DNA from: Chryseobacterium sp. Leaf404
GTDB taxonomy: Bacteria > Bacteroidota > Bacteroidia > Flavobacteriales > Weeksellaceae
Direction: 5' to 3'
Assembly: GCF_001424145.1 (NCBI RefSeq)
Contig: NZ_LMQM01000017.1
Location: forward strand, 11,487 to 75,486
DNA: 64,000 bases
Below are positions 62,511-64,000 of this stretch, piece after piece. Under the pieces are notes generated by a model that did no database searches, was not told the DNA's origin, and was given only the letters and a program-made list of their open reading frames with translations. Position numbers and translations under genes: made by a program. How positions within the stretch are numbered: position 1 is the first letter of the stretch; each line of letters begins with the position of its first letter.

Positions 62511-62780
62511 TTATTTTCTTAATCCTAATTCAGCGATGATCGCTCTGTATCTGTTGATATCTTTTTTCTTAAGATAATCAAGTAAGCTTTTTCTTTTACC
62601 TACCAATTTCACCAAAGATCTCTCAGTATTGAAATCGTGACGATTTGCCTTCAAGTGCTGAGATAAGTGGTTGATTCTGAAAGTAAATAAAGCTACCTGT
62701 CCTTCAGCGCTTCCTGTGTCTGTTGCAGATTTTCCGTGCTTTGCGAAAATTTCTGACTTTTTTTCTGTTGTTAAGTACAT
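62511..62780 (-). CDS. rpsO: 30S ribosomal protein S15
   Basis: It binds 16S rRNA in the small subunit. The 89 residues start with YLTTEKKSEIFAKHGKSATDTGSAEGQVALFTFRINHLSQHLKANRHDFNTERSLVKLVGKRKSLLDYLKKKD, the family signature, and end with IIAELGLRK. A -7 box TACTTTTG lies at 62816-62823 (minus strand). It is separate from pnp, which in many bacteria follows rpsO directly. Confidence 0.96.
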   Translation of the reverse strand: MYLTTEKKSEIFAKHGKSATDTGSAEGQVALFTFRINHLSQHLKANRHDFNTERSLVKLVGKRKSLLDYLKKKDINRYRAIIAELGLRK

Positions 62781-62946
62781 TCCAATATTGTTTAATGATT
62801 ATTATGTAACGGGTGCAAAAGTACAACATTTTTTTGAATAGGAGTACATCCTGATCTTATTTTAAATTTAAACTTAAAAATTCTGTATATAATATCACTT
62901 ATATATCTGTTATCTCATTAAAAGACAGTATTTTTGTAACTGTATC

Positions 62947-63492
62947 ATGAAAAAAAATTTAGCTCTTATCCTGCTGATTATTTTTGCTCTGCAAACCAAC
63001 ACAGTTTCAGCGCAGAAGCAAAGGGATTCTCAAAACATTCTTTATTTTAATCCTGAAGTAGAACCGGATCTTGAGGAAATAAAAGACCCTACCAATCTTG
63101 CATTTTTCAGTGCTGTATCAGACCACATCAGCCTCCACAAAAAAAGCAAAATGATGAAAACTGAAACCCAGATGCCTTTTGATACGGCAGATCCGCAGAC
63201 AATTTCGGATTACGCCTCAAACAACGACGCAGATTTTGTGACGGTTTCTAAAGTAAAATATTTCAAAGTGGGTTTAGGAAAATATGTATTCTCAAATCAG
63301 GTTGTAGTGAGCATGAAACTGTTTGATAAAAGCGGAAATCTCATCACAGAATCTTCTTACGATACCTACAGAAAAAATATGCGTATGCTGGGCTCAGCCG
63401 AAAATTCTATTAAAATAGGAACTGCCGGAGCGCTCAAAACCATCCTCAAAAATCTGAAAAAACTGAAATCTGCGACAGAAAAGGAGATTTGA
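62947..63492 (+). CDS. Unrecognised secreted protein
   Basis: The 181 residues start with a signal peptide (LALILLIIFALQTNTVSAQ). Residues 25-175 form a mixed alpha/beta domain (ILYFNPEVEPDLEEIKDPTN; YASNNDADFVTVSKVKYFKVGLGKYVFSNQVVVSMKLFDKSGNLI), resembling periplasmic nucleotide-binding-like or CsgG-adjacent folds in layout but without a decisive motif. I do not name a family. It is the gene before mgtE on the same strand, 84 bases away. Confidence 0.65.
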   Translation: MKKNLALILLIIFALQTNTVSAQKQRDSQNILYFNPEVEPDLEEIKDPTNLAFFSAVSDHISLHKKSKMMKTETQMPFDTADPQTISDYASNNDADFVTVSKVKYFKVGLGKYVFSNQVVVSMKLFDKSGNLITESSYDTYRKNMRMLGSAENSIKIGTAGALKTILKNLKKLKSATEKEI

Positions 63493-63547
63493 AGTTTAAT
63501 AAAACCTTAAATTTAGGCATTTCTGCTCCTATCTTTAAAATTTGATT

Positions 63548-63555
63548 TATTTTTG
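63548..63555 (+). promoter_or_regulatory. -7 box of mgtE
   Basis: TATTTTTG, a match to TAnnTTTG, lies about 20 bp upstream of the inferred TTG start. Confidence 0.6.
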
Positions 63556-63576
63556 CAGTGCTAAAAATATTTCATT

Positions 63577-64000
63577 TTGAATTATTCTGACGAACAAAAT
63601 TTTAATCCTGCCGACATTGCCGAAACTCTCAGCGATTTACCAGCTGACGAAAGACTGTTGGCTTTTTTGAAAGTTCCGAAAGAATTCAAAGCTGATGTTT
63701 TTTCGCATCTAGACCCAGATTTTCAGGAAGAAACCATCCGCAGCATCACCAGCGCCGAGGTTTCTGATATCCTCAACGGGATGACGCCCGATGACAGAAC
63801 TTCTCTCTTCGAAGATTTTCCGGATGAGCTTATAAAATATTCTATTAACCTTCTTAATCCCCAGGAAAGAAGAATTGCGCTGAAACTTCTTGGCTACGAT
63901 TCTGATTCTATTGCCCGCCTGATGACACCTTACTACATCCAGATCCGAAAAGAATGGACAATAAAAAGATGTCTTCAGCAGATCAAAAAAGTGGGAAGCA
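63577..64000 (+). CDS. mgtE: Magnesium transporter MgtE, N-terminal part (runs off the window)
   Basis: MgtE is a magnesium channel gated by its cytosolic domain. The visible frame (141 codons) contains [24 protein letters not shown] and [24 protein letters not shown], the MgtE N-domain repeats, followed by [26 protein letters not shown] and the start of the CBS region ([15 protein letters not shown]). The likely start is TTG at 63577 (no ATG in frame nearby). The channel domain lies beyond the window. Confidence 0.88.
   Translation, partial: MNYSDEQNFNPADIAETLSDLPADERLLAFLKVPKEFKADVFSHLDPDFQEETIRSITSAEVSDILNGMTPDDRTSLFEDFPDELIKYSINLLNPQERRIALKLLGYDSDSIARLMTPYYIQIRKEWTIKRCLQQIKKVGS

Overview
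The window is a stretch of chromosome from a member of the Bacteroidota, most like Chryseobacterium or a close flavobacterial relative. The DNA is AT-rich. Many genes follow a Bacteroidota-type -7 box (TAnnTTTG), and ribosome binding sites are not evident. There is a subtype-iii type VI secretion system (T6SS), a PorX regulator and a sorting-tail protein of the type IX secretion system (T9SS), a fused LpxC/FabZ, and the lpxD-lpxC/fabZ-lpxA-efp-lpxD2-sucD gene order.

Layout. 1-6.6 kb is part of a T6SS locus on the minus strand: a vgrG broken into staggered, overlapping pieces, two near-identical hcp genes with matching promoters and matching upstream direct repeats, a lytic transglycosylase and clpV. 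An unrecognised protein gene diverges from clpV. 7.5-12.7 kb holds hemB, a small T9SS-tail protein, an ABC exporter pair, a decayed fic pseudogene and an outer-membrane barrel gene. 12.8-20.5 kb is the lipid A/EF-P/sucD cluster. 20.6-27.0 kb holds an S41 peptidase, porX, xth, rlpA and rimO. 27.1-37.1 kb is an exopolysaccharide cluster (rfbC, two sugar-phosphate transferases, two glycosyltransferases, a beta-helix protein, an EpsG-like polymerase, a Wzc-like kinase and a Wzx-like flippase), with neighbours joined by ATGA or TAATG overlaps. 37.3-38.3 kb is tyrA behind what reads as a complete attenuator: a 17-codon leader with three Tyr codons in a row, a terminator and an alternative pairing. 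38.4-48.5 kb holds sdaA, amt, a hydrolase, two yceI genes, glk, a barrel protein, a DUF1800/DUF1501 pair and a 46-codon gene.

The most unusual region is 49.7-56.7 kb. A WYL-domain regulator lies 1.5 kb from a non-coding RNA (about 52299-52483) that has a canonical tRNA acceptor stem, D-arm and T-arm, an anticodon-position hairpin with an oversized loop, and about 110 nt inserted in the variable region. It is followed on the same strand by an RtcB RNA ligase and two polymerase-beta-type nucleotidyltransferases that flank an unrecognised protein. This looks like an RNA repair or RNA-based stress module built around a tRNA mimic. Overlapping palindromes sit at the presumed RNA promoter.

56.8-64 kb is housekeeping: a small helical protein, a cold-shock-domain protein, a five-bladed repeat protein, pnp, a PagL-like lipid A deacylase, rpsO and the start of mgtE. 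Dispersed non-coding repeats occur throughout: a three-copy family of about 90 bp that starts GCAGCCCGAC, a repeat present both between genes and in frame inside a nucleotidyltransferase gene, several palindromic elements and a GGTTGA-type microsatellite. All assignments come from reading the sequence; no database search or folding program was run.
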